Shown: positions 23,941-39,200, numbered from the stretch's first letter. The stretch is DNA of 64,000 nt from Mytilus californianus (GCF_021869535.1 NW_026262668.1:23441732-23505731), one strand, 5' to 3'. Notes: generated from the sequence alone by a model not told the origin. Program-made: numbers and translations.

Positions 23941-25750
23941 ACAGATTTAGTTATGTTTTAATTTGTTGATGACAAAATCGATGTTAGTGCCAATGTAAAC
24001 AATATTCAAAGATCTTATTACAACATTAATAAGATAACCTTTACTAATAATTTTGTTTAAAGGGTCGATGAGTTTACACGGATCACATAGTGATTTCCGC
24101 GCTTTTAGTACAATATTACCGTAAAATTTAGGCTATGAAATACTGTTTTTAATAAGTTTTCTACAGGTTCAGCCAAATTTACTAATCAAATCTTTGTATC
24201 TATGAAAGAATTTAGTAAATGTTTTAAGTAGTTCATGGTAACGAAATCCCTGACTTAATAATTTACCAGTGATGCATTGATTACGTTCGTTGAAATCTAT
24301 GACATCACTACACACACGGTGCATAACGAACGGGTTGGGATATATAAACACCGTATGATGGAGCCAAAAGCACATCGCTGTCTAAAAAAGGAAAATTAAC
24401 AATAGGGAATGAAAAGTTTGCCTTTTTCGTAAATTTTAGTATGTAATTTCCCTTTAGAAATTGAAATGTCTTAATCTAGAAAAAGACAACTACTGCTGTT
24501 TATGTGAGATTTATTTAAAGTAAGTTCCTTTGGGTAAATTTCGGTAGTATATTTAGAAAATTCTGGATTATTTAACAAAAAAATATCAACAAGATAACGG
24601 TAGGTATTGTTGAATTTGTCAACCAAATGTAACAATGACGTGTCCTTACTGAGTTTAGCCATAAACTGTGCTATACAGAAATAAATCTGCTATTAAAGGA
24701 GCGCGCGTAATTGGTGCACATAGGAATACCTACTACCTGTCGATACACTTTAACGCCTAAACGTACATATATGTTGTCAAGGAGAAAATTTACAGCTTCA
24801 ATCATATCTTCACATTTCCAGGAAGTGTATCTAGCATATTTTCATTTTTCGCTACAGAAAAAAGGCTTTAAACAGTTACAGCAAATAAATTTGCAATGAG
24901 ATTTTTCAAAAGACCATTTAATTAAATATGAAAACAAGTTTGTGTGGAAGTGTAGTGTAGAGAGTAGAAAAATCATAACTGTCAACAGAATTAAAAGGAC
25001 CATCAAAAGCACGTATTTTATCTAAAACCTCTAAAGAATTTTTAACACTCCAAAAATAATTAATACCATTATTTTCATAAACTTCATAACAAAAGTTTAT
25101 AATAAGCTCTTTGATAGTAGTAAGGGAGGTAGTTAGAAGCACTGACAGGTGAGTAGTAGAACACTTACTAGATGCGGAGTTGAAACGAAATTTAAATGGT
25201 TGTTCATGTCATTTAGGAAACCAGTACATAGTCGGGACTTTCAAATGTTTGGAAGAGGCTTTAAGCTGAGTAGTGGCAGTGATATGCTTGTTTACAATTT
25301 GACTCTCTGTAGAAGAATTGATAATTTCGTTTTGGAGAACTTCCGTGTAGTATATTCGTTACACCACCACTACATTATTGAATGATTCGTCTGCCGGTAC
25401 GAACACAAACCGCTTTGCGAGTACTTGGGGTTTATTCTTTATTCTAGAAATGGGTATATCATGAACCCTATTATCAATTTCAGAAATGTTTTCAAAATGA
25501 GATATACGAATATCAACAGTATTCATAATTTTATTCAAATAACTGTCTAGACATTTTTTATCAAATTTTTCACGTTAACACCAATTTGTACAGTAGGCAG
25601 ACAGAGCGTCTTTAATGACATGATGACACTGTTTCCAATCTATAATAGACGGAGGACGATATTTAGGTCCTTTCTTTAAAAAAAGTTTTGACCTCACGGT
25701 CTTTTACGATGTTTTAGGTCTTCGAAAGCAGTAAAGGTGCTCTTGATTTC
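23940..25750 (-). pseudogene. Decayed reverse-transcriptase retroelement
   Basis: Frameshifted pieces read in order on the minus strand: YWFPKMHKQPFKFRF, then NYFWSVKNSLEVLDKIRAF, VDSYDFSTLYTTLPH (RT palm motif A), NIYVRLGVKVYRQVVGIPM, RYLVDIFLLNNPEFSKY, and LLSQGFRYHELLKTFTKFF. The palm motif C reads YLVD where YLDD is expected, so one catalytic aspartate (codon at 24588-24590) is lost. There are several frameshifts and stops. The sequence resembles the RT proteins common in mussel genomes, possibly Penelope-like. No endonuclease domain is seen. Confidence 0.75.
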
Positions 25751-27120
25751 TTCTGTAATATTCTCGTCCCGTCTGTCCCACATATTGAATACCACACTTA
25801 GGCTGGGTTCAAGTTACCAGATAAATAAGGTTTTTGGTTTTTCAGTTAATGTCACAGGAAAAGGGAAGCGAAAAAGCTCTCCCGTTCACTATTAACAGTA
25901 TTATGAGAAGTTAATCTAGAACAGGTAAGTCATTTTCTGGCATTGCACGGAAAATTTTAGGATATCCACGTGCATTTTTGTTTCACAATCTGGCTGCAGA
26001 GACACAATTGTACACAGTGCTAAATGTACACAGTGCTAAATGTAGTCGGATAATTTTGATAGGCTGCTGTAGAATTTATATTAGAAATTCGATTTTTTAA
26101 GCACGTGGATATCCTAGAAGTAGGATTGTTCTTTAAATTTCTTTAACCTCATTTTACAAGTCTTCTTTTGTTTTAAAACAACTCAAAATGTGAGACCGTA
26201 AAATATCCAACATATTCGGTACATCCATCAATAACCATAAAATATCCAACATATTCGGTACATCCATCAATAACAATACTTTTGGAGATAAAAAGGAGGA
26301 AATAAGTTTCGGCTCTATGGTGCTAAACTAAACATTTGGTAACCTTTTATTTTTGTAGAAGGTGTATTTCAAAATGGAATTTTATTAAATTATTTGTAAC
26401 AAAAACTTATTTTCTGAGGGTTTGGTGCCATTGGTAATCAATCAGCATGAATTGTAATATCAACGTATAAAATTAAAAAAAACTGAACCGGAAAATGTCG
26501 CAATGGTGTAAGGGAGGTTCATAATTGGCTTTCGTGGAACAGTTTCAATCAGTGCTTCATTTTTTGTGCATGCGATGTATCTAAGAAACATATACCACTA
26601 GTACAACAGATAATGGAATTGTTTAACAGGAGGTTTCAGTACGAACCCAGAAATGTTTTTGATAAATGATTTTTCTGTAATTTAATTATTGTTTGTGACA
26701 TGATATCACATCCCAGTATCCAACTTTTGAATCACTCGATTGATTAGCAAATAATTAGCAACGAATATTCATATCAGCGTTCGTTATGTACTTTTCGACA
26801 AAGAATAGAAAACTTAAGTGTTTTTCTTGCCCAAATTTGTTAATTGTTGGTTTCACAAAAATTGTGTGTTCGATTTAAAATTTATGTTATATACATACTC
26901 GTACATCATTTTAAATCCTTTGCTCGCAACTATGTAAAAGTAAACAAAGATATGTAAAATATGCGTAAAATTTATAAATTTCCGACAATTGCTAATATAT
27001 TGACACACTACTCTCATTAACCTTATACGTGTACCTTCATAAACAATAGTGTTATATCCTGTAATACTTACAAAAGTCAACATGTATCTATTGATTTCCT
27101 TGATTTAACCTAATTTAGAG
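25750..27120. other. Intergenic DNA upstream of receptor copy 2
   Basis: Contains a 16-bp direct repeat (26009-26040, tgtacacagtgctaaa twice) and a 39-bp tandem pair (26195-26272, atccaacatattcggtac). The 5' UTR or promoter of the receptor should lie at the right end, but no TATA box can be assigned with confidence. A nine-codon upstream ATG frame (27082-27108, ending TAA) and an acceptor-like tract (tttaacctaatttag, ending 27118) precede the start codon. A noncoding first exon is therefore possible. Confidence 0.4.
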
Positions 27121-27224
27121 ATGGCATCGAATATTTTAGTATTTATATTTGTTTTGTTTATACAAAAATTAGCGAGGTCTTTAACGATGGATACCTTAAA
27201 TGCGTGTTTAGTAAATCTGAAAGG
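27121..27224 (+). CDS. Receptor copy 2, exon 1: start codon and signal peptide
   Basis: The ATG at 27121 opens MASNILVFIFVLFIQ..., a clear n-region and hydrophobic core, followed by LTMDTLNACLVNLK. The donor is gg|gtaggt in phase 2, and the next exon supplies the third base to give Gly. The start was chosen because the signal peptide begins exactly here and the frame leads into the Cys-rich exons. Confidence 0.78.
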
Positions 27225-30200
27225 GTAGGTATTTTAAATTTTTATTTGGGATTTTAATGTCATCAGACAATTTAACGAAAAATACGTTTGACGATTCTTT
27301 TTGTATCAGGAACTACCTAATATGGTATACTGAAAAATGAGACAGAGCTAAATGTTGCTGCATTTCAATCGTCTCTCCGTAGTTAGGCTTTGCTTACTTT
27401 GTTATAACAGATTATCGGTTTCAAGCCTGTTAAATATTCGTTATACTTACAAATGTTAAAACTTGCGTCTTAAGTTTTCAAGAAAATGTATTCTTTCAAG
27501 TACACACTTAAACATATTTATCTGATAGAAATATTTGCTTGTCCGAAATAAAACTGTTGAGAATGTAATATTTGAACAATTACAAATCTTAAGTAGTTAA
27601 ACCGAGACCAAATAAAGCCGAGTTATGATGGGCGTTTACCGCATTGTCCCAGGTTAGCGGAGACTTTGGGCGCTTACAAACATGTTAAACTCCAACACAA
27701 TGCATTATTCTTTATGCGCTTGTCCAGGTTAGGGGCCTGCTATTCACTGATTGTCATTTATCGCTGTCAATCATGTTTGCTTTTCGTTTATTTTTTTTGT
27801 CCTTTTTTTATTGTGTGTCATTACCTGGTCTTTCTAGCTGACAATGCGGTATGAGTTTGCTCGTATGGTGACCTATAGTTGCTTAATACATACAAAAATA
27901 AGAAGTTGTGGTATAATTGCCAATTAGACAACTCTCCACAAGAGACCAAATGACAAAGAAATTAACAACTATAGGTCACGGTACGGCATTCGACAGTGAG
28001 CAAAACCCATACCGCGTAGTCAGCTATTGAAGAATCCGAAATGACAAATGTTAAACAATTCAAACGAGAAAACTAACGGCCTTATTTATGTACAAAATAA
28101 TGAATGAAAAACAAATATGATACACAGAAACAAACGACAACCACTGAATTACAGGATCCTGACTTGGGACAGGCACATGCAGAATATTAATGTGGCGAGG
28201 TTAAATATATCAGTGGGCGCCCAACCCTCCCCCTAACCTGGGACAGTGGTTTATCAGTACAATATAAGAACAAACTATAAAAACCAGTTGAAAAAGGCTG
28301 ATACAAACAGAAATACATATAACAAAAACACAGAGTAGACGTGGCCGGGTACTTATACATCCCCATAACATAAAGACACTAAGTACAGATCTGATAGCTA
28401 TTTCAAAGCCAATACCAACTAATAAAAAAATCATAGATCTAAGACTACATCCATACATTTAAATGCTTGTAGATAGTTGTCTCATTGACAATCATACGAC
28501 ATCTCCATAATGTATACTTGTATAATGAATAATGAAAATAAGTTTTGAGTTATATATGCTAATTTGAATAGTTTTTGAAATAAAGTTTTCAATATAAACC
28601 AATAAATTAAGGTGACAGTAATTTATCGATGTAATAACTCATTTCTGTCTTTTTGTTAAACATTTTGTTCTGAAAATGAAGTCAAAGCGACGTTATTAAA
28701 TGTCCAAATTTAGTCGGCTGTGTTTAATGAAATGTGAAATTAGACCTGATTTACATATTTTGCAAGTTTACTCCACACATTTGTGTTGATTTTGCAAGAT
28801 TATTGGACTTAAAGCTTTTGACTACCCAAACAGTTATATTTATAAAATATTGAATGTCTTTTGATACAATAAAGTAGAAAGGGGGATCCAAACTATTTCT
28901 CTTTAACCTCGTACTTTCTTTGGCCTTTTAAGTTTTTTAATTCGAGCGTCACTGATGAGTCTTTTGTGGACGAAACGAGCGTCTGGCGTACAAAATTATA
29001 AGCCTGGTATCTTTGATGAGTTTTTTTTTTATTTACGCTATAGTCGGTTTTTTCGTTTGTACTAGTTTGTTTGACCCTTGGTCTATCAGTCTTTTTTGTC
29101 GCCTTCGTTCTGTTCTGTGATGCATGTTTAATAGATCTAGGTATGACACAGTAATTTGTGTAATATCCATAATTTCAAGTTCATTGTGACATACAAGATG
29201 TACAAACTGTTTCTACTTATTGATAACAATTTGTAGAACTCGTACTTTTTAATGCATTCTATATTTCATATTGGCATACATACAAGTCCCAAACGTTCTA
29301 ATCAGTAAAATGAGAATGCATAATTAAAACGATAAACATTAAATACGCATTCGGTAGAACTAATGTTTTCATATCTGTTTCAGAAAATATCAATGTTGCG
29401 CCGACTACGAGGAAAGAAATGATGCTTGCTTTGGTAAGATTTACATGTTGTCAATTCAACGGAATTAATGCAAATAGATTCTAGCAATTAATTGGATATA
29501 AATATACATATATATAAATAGCTGTCACCTTGACAGGACACCGAAGGTAACCATTTTTGAACTTAAGAGTTCAGCTAGAACGAATGAAATCAATGTATCC
29601 TAATGTATGAAACTCTCATGCTTCTTTGACCTGCCATATGCTTTGCTGATTTCCCAATCTAATAAAGATCAAGTGTCCAGAACAGTAAAAGTGAAAACAG
29701 TGAAAATCAAACTTGACCTCCATTTTGTCATCTGTAACAACCTATTAAAATTCGAAAAGCATTAGTTGAATGGTTCATAAGGTAATGCACGAAAACGACA
29801 GCAATTGTCATTTTCCAATCTATCAAGGACCATAACACATGAGCAGCGAAAGTGAAAATTGTCGATATCAAACTTGACCTCCATTGTGTCATCATTAACC
29901 ATATATCAAAATTTGAAAAAAATTAGTTAATGAACGGAAACTGTTTGCAAACCCCGCCTATAAGATCAACGCAGGGTTCGTGTGATTTTGGTAACTTAAG
30001 GATTCAGTATGAACCGAATGAACTTAACTTGACTATTTCGTATAAAGCAATTTCTTTGTATCTGTCCTAGATGGTCATGCTATTTCAAATATCTTTTGTA
30101 TCGTCTTTTTGAGATTTGCAAAACTTCGTCATGCTGTATTATATAGGATTTACAAATAAATAAATGCTTATACAAACTTTAAATAATACGCTTTTATAAT

Positions 30201-33200
30201 GCAAATGCGAAAGATATATATATATATCTCAAAATGACCGTTAGAAAAACATATACAATCGATTGTATCCATTTTTCAAATACTTATTCCTGTTTTAAAC
30301 AAATGAGAAAAAAAGATACCAAGGGGGCATTCAAAAATCACCAATCCAATAAAAACAGACATTTATCATTGCAAAAAAAGGAGGTACCAATTACCTCTCA
30401 AATCTGTATATCACTGACATATTCCGTAACCTACATAAGGTGATGATTGTAGTCGAAAAAGGGTTCCATTGGATGGCTAAACGGGTTATGCCTATATCAA
30501 TTATATTATTCACAGCTATGATATAGAGATATCAACTATAAATTAGATTGTTTTATGTACGGTTCACTGATTACATCAATGAAATTGATTTAAAAGGAAT
30601 TTTTTCTTAAAAGTAAAAGGTTTACTGATTACACCAATATATTTGGTTAAAAAGTTGATTTTCTTATTAGTCATTTGGTACCTTATGTAATTGTTTTAAA
30701 CGACGCATACGAACAAACTATCAATATATACGTATGTGAAACGGATATGTATCAATGTTTATCTAAACAATTATAGTTATAACATAAACCATGAAAAAAA
30801 TTGGAACACTTTAACTTAACTTTTGATATTATGCTTTCAGTGCATTCATTTTCTACAATCACAATTTCAAAGTTGAAAGTTTGACGTAAAATATTGAATC
30901 AAACATCTTACTTACTTTTAGTATGCTTTGGTTTAGGAAATTATGTTTTGGCATCGCACAGGATCATGTTTTTCTTTGACTGTTTATGATATCTTTATTC
31001 ATAATCCATAGGATGTGTACTGATTGATATTTTAGTCTTGGATACATGATGTTTGATTAGATTTTAAAGGCTTTGAACTAGCTTTCATTAACTGCGACTA
31101 CTCTCAAGTCGTTACTTTGTGTCTTAAGGTCATACGATACAGTTACAGATGAGGTAATGACGTTGCTAACGTAAAATGTTATTTTTCACGACGTCAAACT
31201 TTGATATATCGGGAAAAGATGCATTTTGGACTGATTTTTATCATTCAGACTGATTTAACTGGAAAACGAGTTCATGGACCCCTCTTTTTAAAAATGACAT
31301 TTGGCTTGATTATGTTTGAAGATTAGTTGTGTCAATTTTTATGAACAAATCACCGATGAAATTTTTTCAAATTTGATAAATATACAGTATAAAATGCCGT
31401 TTTTTGACTAAAATCATAAAAATGTGATAAAAATGAATAATTTCCAAAGAATTGTTTCACAAATTCAAAGCACACTTTATATAGAACAGATATTCCAGAT
31501 GTTTTTGCAAAAATTTGCTTGCGTTTATCTTTTAAACCAAAAAAGTTAGGTATGTCTTTCTAAAGGATAGAAATGTCCAAGAAACCGAAATTTCCAGTAA
31601 ATGTCTAAAATTTCGACCCCATTTATCTCTAAAAGTAGCACATGAAAGTATTTTTTTTATAACATATCTGAATTGACTAGCCTGAGTAGGTGAAAAATAG
31701 CTTGTATGCAAACTTTCGTCAAAAATTCACCGTGAGATCAAAACTGTATCGTATGCCCTTAAGACTTTTTGTAAGTTGCTTATCTTTGTGTGTTTTGTGT
31801 CAATCTTATGGGTCAAGCCTTTATCAACTGGCTTTTATAGTTTGATCTGATGGTCTGCTGTTACACCACTGTCCCAGATTAAGTGGGCGCAAACATGTTA
31901 TGTTAACCCAACATCATGCTGTATGTGCCTGTACCAATTCAAGAGCCTGAATGAGCAACACTTATTTGGAACTTTTGGTCCTCAATGCTCTTCAACTTTG
32001 TACTTGTTTTGGCTTTCGAACTTTTTTGATCTGAGCATCTCTGATGGGTCTTATGTAGACGAAACGCGCGTCTGGCTTATTAAATTATAAGCCTGGTACC
32101 TTTTGATAGCTATTATTTGTGTGTGTCTCTGTCCTGTATGTTTTCTCATTTATTTGTATTGTAGTCCTGTCATGTAATCTTGTCATTTTAATGTTATATT
32201 TGCCGGGAGGTTTGGCTAGCCACAAAACCAGGTTCAACCCACCATTTTTTTTTTAAATGTCCTGTACCAAGTCAAGAAAATGGTCATTGTTATATTATAG
32301 TTCGTTTCTGTGTGTGTTGCATTTTGGTGTTGTGTTTCTGTTGTGTCGTTGTTCTCCTCTTATATTTGATGTGTTTCCCTCAGTTTTAGTTTGTAACCCG
32401 GATTTGTTTTTTTCTCAATCGATTTATGAATTTCGAATAGCGGTATACTACTGTTGCCTTTATTTATCCGTGCAGAAATTTTTATTAAAACTTTGCTTTT
32501 CATTTATTTGATGAATGGCTTTTCTTGAAAGAATCGCGCAAAAACAGTGTATACAGCACCTATAAAAAAATATTTGATTATAGTTGAACGGAAGAATTTT
32601 CGTAAGTTAACATTTTGTTATTCGTATTTATGGATAAAGGATATAAACTCCGCATTACATGTTTTCAGCATGTAAAACTGGATTTTATTCGAGAATGGGA
32701 CAACCTTGTAATTCTTGTCCAGAAAACTTTTTTGGCAAGGCCTGTGTGTTGGAATGCAACTGCGACAGTCTACAAAGGTGAGATAATAATAATAATTACA
32801 AGAACAGATAATTATTCATCATCGTTAAAACAATGAAATAAAATGTTTAGACGCGGTTCAGAGGTATTTTATCTTATTAAAAAAATAGATAATATTCGTA
32901 AATAAATTAGAATTCATCATTTGAGGATATCTTGATTCATCGAATGGTTTCGGTCATTTTTTTCGTTTTGTAGATCATGTGTTGCTAATCATTTTTGCTG
33001 TTTACTGTTTCTAACTATCTATTATAAGTTTCAAGATGTAAACAAAAGAGAGGTGGGGTATACCAAAGGGACATTAAAACTCAAACACAAACTGACAACG
33101 CCATCGAAAGAAAATAACCGACCAAAAGACAAACAACAGTCTACAAAACACAACTTAGAAAACTAAAGACTTATCAACACGAACTTCACACAAAACCGGG

Positions 33201-36200
33201 GGTGATCAGAGGTGCTCTGGAAGGCCAAAAACATCCAAAAAATAGTCAAAAATCGTCATGAATAGGAAGGGTCGATAGGGCGATAAGGTAAATTTAAAAA
33301 ATGCTCATCACGAGCTAAAATACCTGTTAAAATAAATTACAACTTTTCTTAAGTTATTCTTCATGAACTTTTTAATGTTTTCGGAGAATTCGTGTGTGGT
33401 CTTTGGAATTGTTTTTTTTTTAAATCCTTGTTATACTTGGAATGTATTTTTCGTGACAAGATGATTTCGAAGAAAAAGGGACCTATCATAATTTTGCACC
33501 CTTTCTATGTCTGAATGGATTCATGTTTAAGAAAAATATATTCATGATTATAACATGTTGATGATGTTAGGTGAATATAAACCCTTCTTTGAACTAGACC
33601 GACACAAAGAACATGATTTGTAACTTGTTCGTGATGTTTCTGTCCACATGAATAGGTGTCACCCAATTGCTACTCAGATACATTGTTTAGACTACATCCC
33701 CATCAGTCTATACTCTTATACTCCATACTCTTACTTTTAAATGCAGCGTCATCAGCGGAAAAATAACAGCAATGGTTTTAAATATAAAAAAAGGTGTGGT
33801 ATGGTTGTCAATGAAAAACTCTCCACCAGATACTAAATGACGTAAGAATTAGCAACTTAATTGTATATGTTTACTAACGGACTTCAACAACGAGCAAAAA
33901 CCAATACCGGATGGCAAGCTATAAAAGGCCCCGAAATGTAAAATGTTAAACAATTCAAACGTGCAAAACTAACGGCCTGATTACAGTCTGGTTTGACACA
34001 ACACTGGATCGAATACATAGACTCCTGCACTAGCGATGAGCATGCTACCACGAGACAATCGTTGTCCTATATTGTCAACATGAACCTCGCGATGTCAACC
34101 GTATGCTATTTTCGAAGGTCTTTTTGAAGCGTATTGTTCCTTTGAGTTATTAACAATTCTATTGCAAGAAAACTTTGATGAGGTTTTCAAAGCAACGCCT
34201 TTGAAATTTGCAAGTAGTATTAAATTCTAATAATAAAATATAATGACTTTTTAGACATGTATATATCTTCAGATGTGATAATATCATTGGATGCATATCT
34301 AGACAGACAACCACTTTATCAACAGAACATCATTATTCAGGTACACTACACGTATGCTTTACGATTTTAACTGACGTTTCAAATTATCGATTGAACAAAA
34401 TGTAAGAGAACGATTAAATGTAAAACTTATAAGAGATGTAGTGACAGAGTGACTAGTATCCTAATTGTGATCTTTTTTTTTATCATTTGTGTGTGTCGCC
34501 ATTTTTGGGAGGTTTATTTTACAATTGAACAAATAGCAACCTACGCAAAACATATAGCTGAACTGATATTGGCTCATTTTGCAAATATACTATATAGAGG
34601 AGATCACTAATCTTACTGTGTGGTAATGCATAAACCAAAAATACACTTTTCCCCAATTTCCACCGTTCTGTTGGGGAGTATGCATGGATGTCAAAAGATT
34701 TATTAGATAGCAGCAAAACACAATTACAGTTAATAAAAGATAATTTGATCCAACGTTTGTCCATTTCTAAAATGTTAGTCAAATGTTTCTGGTGGTCAAA
34801 ACAAATATTGGAAATCCAAAATCATAAAGAGTTAGATAACAATATTTAAACGGATAGTATCTTAATCAGATGGCTGACAAAGGCTGACAAATGAACTGAA
34901 AATGTTTCCATCTTGCATATAATTAGCACTTTCAGTAATCTCATTTGTGATTGTTTTTTTATTGAGTAGTTATGTATTTTGCCTTCTTTTTTTAGTGTCC
35001 GGCTATTACCAGTCCTCAAAGTTAATATAGGCCTAAATATCGATGGCACATTTTTCACAGAACGTTAAACAAAAAAAAATCAATCAATCAATCAAATTTA
35101 ATTACTATGAATAAAACGAGATGTAGGGTAAGTTTCAATATGACACGAACCAAACAGCATTACCAATATAGACATCTTATGTTATTAACATTAACTCCAA
35201 TAGTATATCAAAACCTCATCTCTGATTGGCATACTTTTGAAATTTTTAAAGAATGAAGCTGCTATTTGATTACACGATATCAAATATTGTATTCATTGTT
35301 TATGCTTAAGGTAGCTAGGATGTCTAACTGTTTGACGATAGATTTTTCTTAAACTTCTGTTTAAGACTTCTTTGTCAATGTCCTTTCTAAAAACTGGGAG
35401 TCACGACCTTGTTTTTTCGTTACAATACATAGAATTTAACGATATCATAGTTATTTTAAATGGGTTATATAGGGAAAACTACTTTTTTCCTTATTGAGGA
35501 AAAAATTAACGATAGAATTTGTTTATATCCAATGAGAGAATTGCTTTTCACAAATACTTCCGCGATATCAAATAAAAATAGTGGGTCAAGGGCCTTTATT
35601 CCTCGAAAAATCCAAAAAACACAAATTGTCCTATCGAATTCAATATAGTTATCTGTCCTCGATTGAAAGGGATTTCTTTTTCTGCAAATTTCAAATACAC
35701 TTAACGACACTTATTTATTTCATAGTTTAGTCTGTAAATTTCAAGTTTAAGATGTTTCTGTTGTATACTGAAAGATACTTGGAAAAATATTTTTAAACCA
35801 AAAACGTATTTTTGCAAAATGCCCAGAATGCTCAGAAAAACCCTATGTACCTTACATATCAACTTTGAGCACAGTATAAACCACCAGAGATGTTTTTTAA
35901 CAACGATACAACTGGTAAATTGTTTGGTAAAATCGATACAAATAGCAGCTAAAGAACACTAGGGCCTTCACAATGGGGTTACATAGAGGGAAAAAGGCAA
36001 TGGCTACACGGCTAGTTCACTTGCAGACGCCCATCAATGCAAAAAATAAATAAATAAAGAGGATTAACAAGGTATAGAAGTGTTTTGATTAAGTATAGGT
36101 TTTTGATAGGATTCTGGGCCAGCCCAACGACGCCAAATAGCACTGGCGTAAATCGAATGCACACCTTACAATAATATGTGTTTTAAAGAAGACAGGGGAA

Positions 36201-39200
36201 AACATGACTAAATTTCGGAATCGAAGACCGATATTGGTGAAGTTGAGTTTTTGGATTGCTCTCTATTTGACATTGTCTTCACATATCTAATTTCAAACGT
36301 TATATACAACAAAACTGGAAAAAGGGGTTACAAAATGAAGCCTCATCAAGACTTGAGGGTAGAAAGGGGTGTTGATGAGAGGTAGAAAATATAAAACGGT
36401 AAAAACGATTGACTAACGACGGTTCCTGTCGTAGATTTGCACTGTTAACCCAACACGTATTGTCATATTCCCACTACAGGGAACAGGAAATAGGTGTCTG
36501 ACAGAAAAGCGTTTACAAGTAACAAGTCGTCATTGCCAATTCCATGGAAACTGAACACCAGATTTGAAGTTATTCTGTACAGTAGTGCATGAGAATCGTG
36601 TGATGAAAATATTAAGTTGCATCAATATATTTAAAATCAAAAGTTTCAGCAAACAGGATGTAAGTGTCAGACAGATACAAAAAGCACTTAACAACTCATT
36701 ATTGTCAGACTTTTTACCAGATATGAAGTCACTTTGTTCAATAATACATGAGAAAAGTGTGACGAAAGTTTTTTGTTGGACTAACGGACGGACAAACGGA
36801 CTAACAAGATAATTGTAATACTCCCCTCCCTTTCCCATTAACATGTCCATCCCCCATCACAAACTGAAAGCTAGTTAATTGGCACATATAAGGGGAAAAA
36901 AACATTATATCTCTCTTTGGATAATATTCTTGTTGCGGGCATAAAAAATCCGCTATTATAAAGAAACGTTTTGTTGCCGCTTATGTCATGTTACAAAACT
37001 AGAAATGTGACAGGTAAGAGACTTTTCTAGATATCTCGACGAAAACCTGTATGTGTGTTTGTGTGAGTTTGTGTATGTGAGTGCTTGTGAAAGGAAAAGA
37101 GACATAGAGAGAGAAAGATAATGTCAACAATGTGATTGCGCAATAACATTTCTTCTAAATATATTTGAATTGATTGGGTTTTTTTCTTGTAGTGAACACA
37201 ATTGAGGCAACAACAATTGAAAAAGAATTTGAAGAGGACGAAAAAGGTTTTTTAAGATCTTTTAGTTGATTCCTGTATCACTTACATTAAATGCATAAAA
37301 AAAACCAACTACATTTTTCATATTACATATCACACATGTGAAGTCATTTGGAAATTTCGAATAAGAGAATTTTCTTATATTCATGCATTCTTCGACCACA
37401 ACTTTGGTATTTATCAAATAAAAAGTCAAGTTATGATTGCAATAAAAAGTCGTTACGTTGTATACCAAACAACAACACAAATTGTATCATAATTTGTATT
37501 TTAGAATATTGGAATAACATAATCAGTACCAATTTTACTGCACCAGATGCACATTTCGACAATTAATGTCTCTTCAGTGAAGCTCGAGGTCAAAACATAT
37601 GAAATTTCCTAATGAATGAAGAGCTGATAAAACCAAAAAGGGCAAAAAGTATATCACAAGCAGGGCAAAAAATCTGAGCTTTGGATGATGGAGATATATT
37701 CCTTAATTTAAAATAATTTCCAATATTTTGTAACAGCAAATGTTAATAACACAATATCCGTATTTTCATGCCAGTGCCGAAGTACTGGCTACCGGGCTGT
37801 TGATACCCTCTGGGATTAACAGTCCACCAGCAGAGGTATCGACGCATTGGTAGTAACGGTACCAATTTTACTGCACAAGATACACATGTCTTCTTAGTGA
37901 TGATCGAGGCTAAATTATTTAAAAATCCAAAACTTATTAAAAATTTGAAGAGAAAAGGACAAATTGTATAGCCAAATCCGAGCAAGGAATCAGAGCACTG
38001 CATGAGGAGATATATTCCTTAATTCAAAATAATTTCTAAAATTTCAATAACGCAATATCCGTAAAAGTATGCTCTAACTTCATACAATGATTTTTGAATT
38101 ATATATACGATTTCGTATGAGGTATGTTAATGTAATACAATAATATATAAATGAGCTCAACTCTCTTATTTGACATAGTCATCAGCATGCATGGAACTTT
38201 GAATTTAATGAAAAAATGTCATTGATATTGTCATATTTATTAATTGAATGTTTATAAAACTTTGAACTGTTCGAAATACTTTATTTGGCCTTTTAACTTT
38301 TTGTATTCGAGCGTCACTGGTGAGGCTTATATGGACGAAACGCGCGTCTGGCGATCAACATTATAGACCTGGGTCTATGCCACTGCTGGTGGAGGTTTCC
38401 TCGCTGATGGTATCACCAGCCCAGTAGTCAGCACTTCTTTGTTGACATGAATCATCGTTAATATTGTCAGATTTTAAAATTTAACTGTTTATAAAACTTT
38501 GAATTGTTCGGAATACTCAGGATTTTCTACTCCAGGAATATTTCAAAACCTTTCGGAATCTTTGGCCCCCAGTGCTCTTCGACTTAGAAATTTATAATGC
38601 CTTTTAACTTTTTTATTCGAGCGTCACTGATGAGTCTTATGTAGATGACTTACAAAATTATCAAAGGGCATTATCTACGATTTATACATAAAAATGAAAT
38701 ACGATTTTTGTTTTTGTTTTAAGTATGAATAAAATTTTGAACTAACATTTCGTTATAAGCAGTCAGTTTGGCACAAATTTGTCAAAATAAGCTCAAAAAC
38801 ATCGCTGATGTATTATTGAAATGCAAGTCAATAATTCAACCTCATTGAATACGTATTCATGTGACTTTCAATCGAACTCCTTAGCTGGAGATGGGTTACG
38901 CATTTACTAGGCGTGTTCAGCTATTAAAAGGAAAAGAATGTCAACATTGAAAGTGAAACAAGGGTGAACCATTTGGTTGACTGATTCGATCCACAAAACG
39001 TCATTCTTATACAGGTAAAAATGATTAACTTATTTTTTAACCTATGATATGAACTCAAACAGACTTAGAAAAATCTAATTGCACGCGCTCGCAATTTATT
39101 TATATCTATATTTATGTTTATTTTGGGTTATATGACTGTCGGTAGTCTTCGGAGGTCATCTCGATGGTTGATTAGATGGCGTCTAGGCTAAAATACACGA

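Noticed and set aside
34519-34782. 87-codon minus-strand frame
   Set aside because: Lies within sequence extra to copy 2, antisense to the receptor intron, with no recognisable motif.
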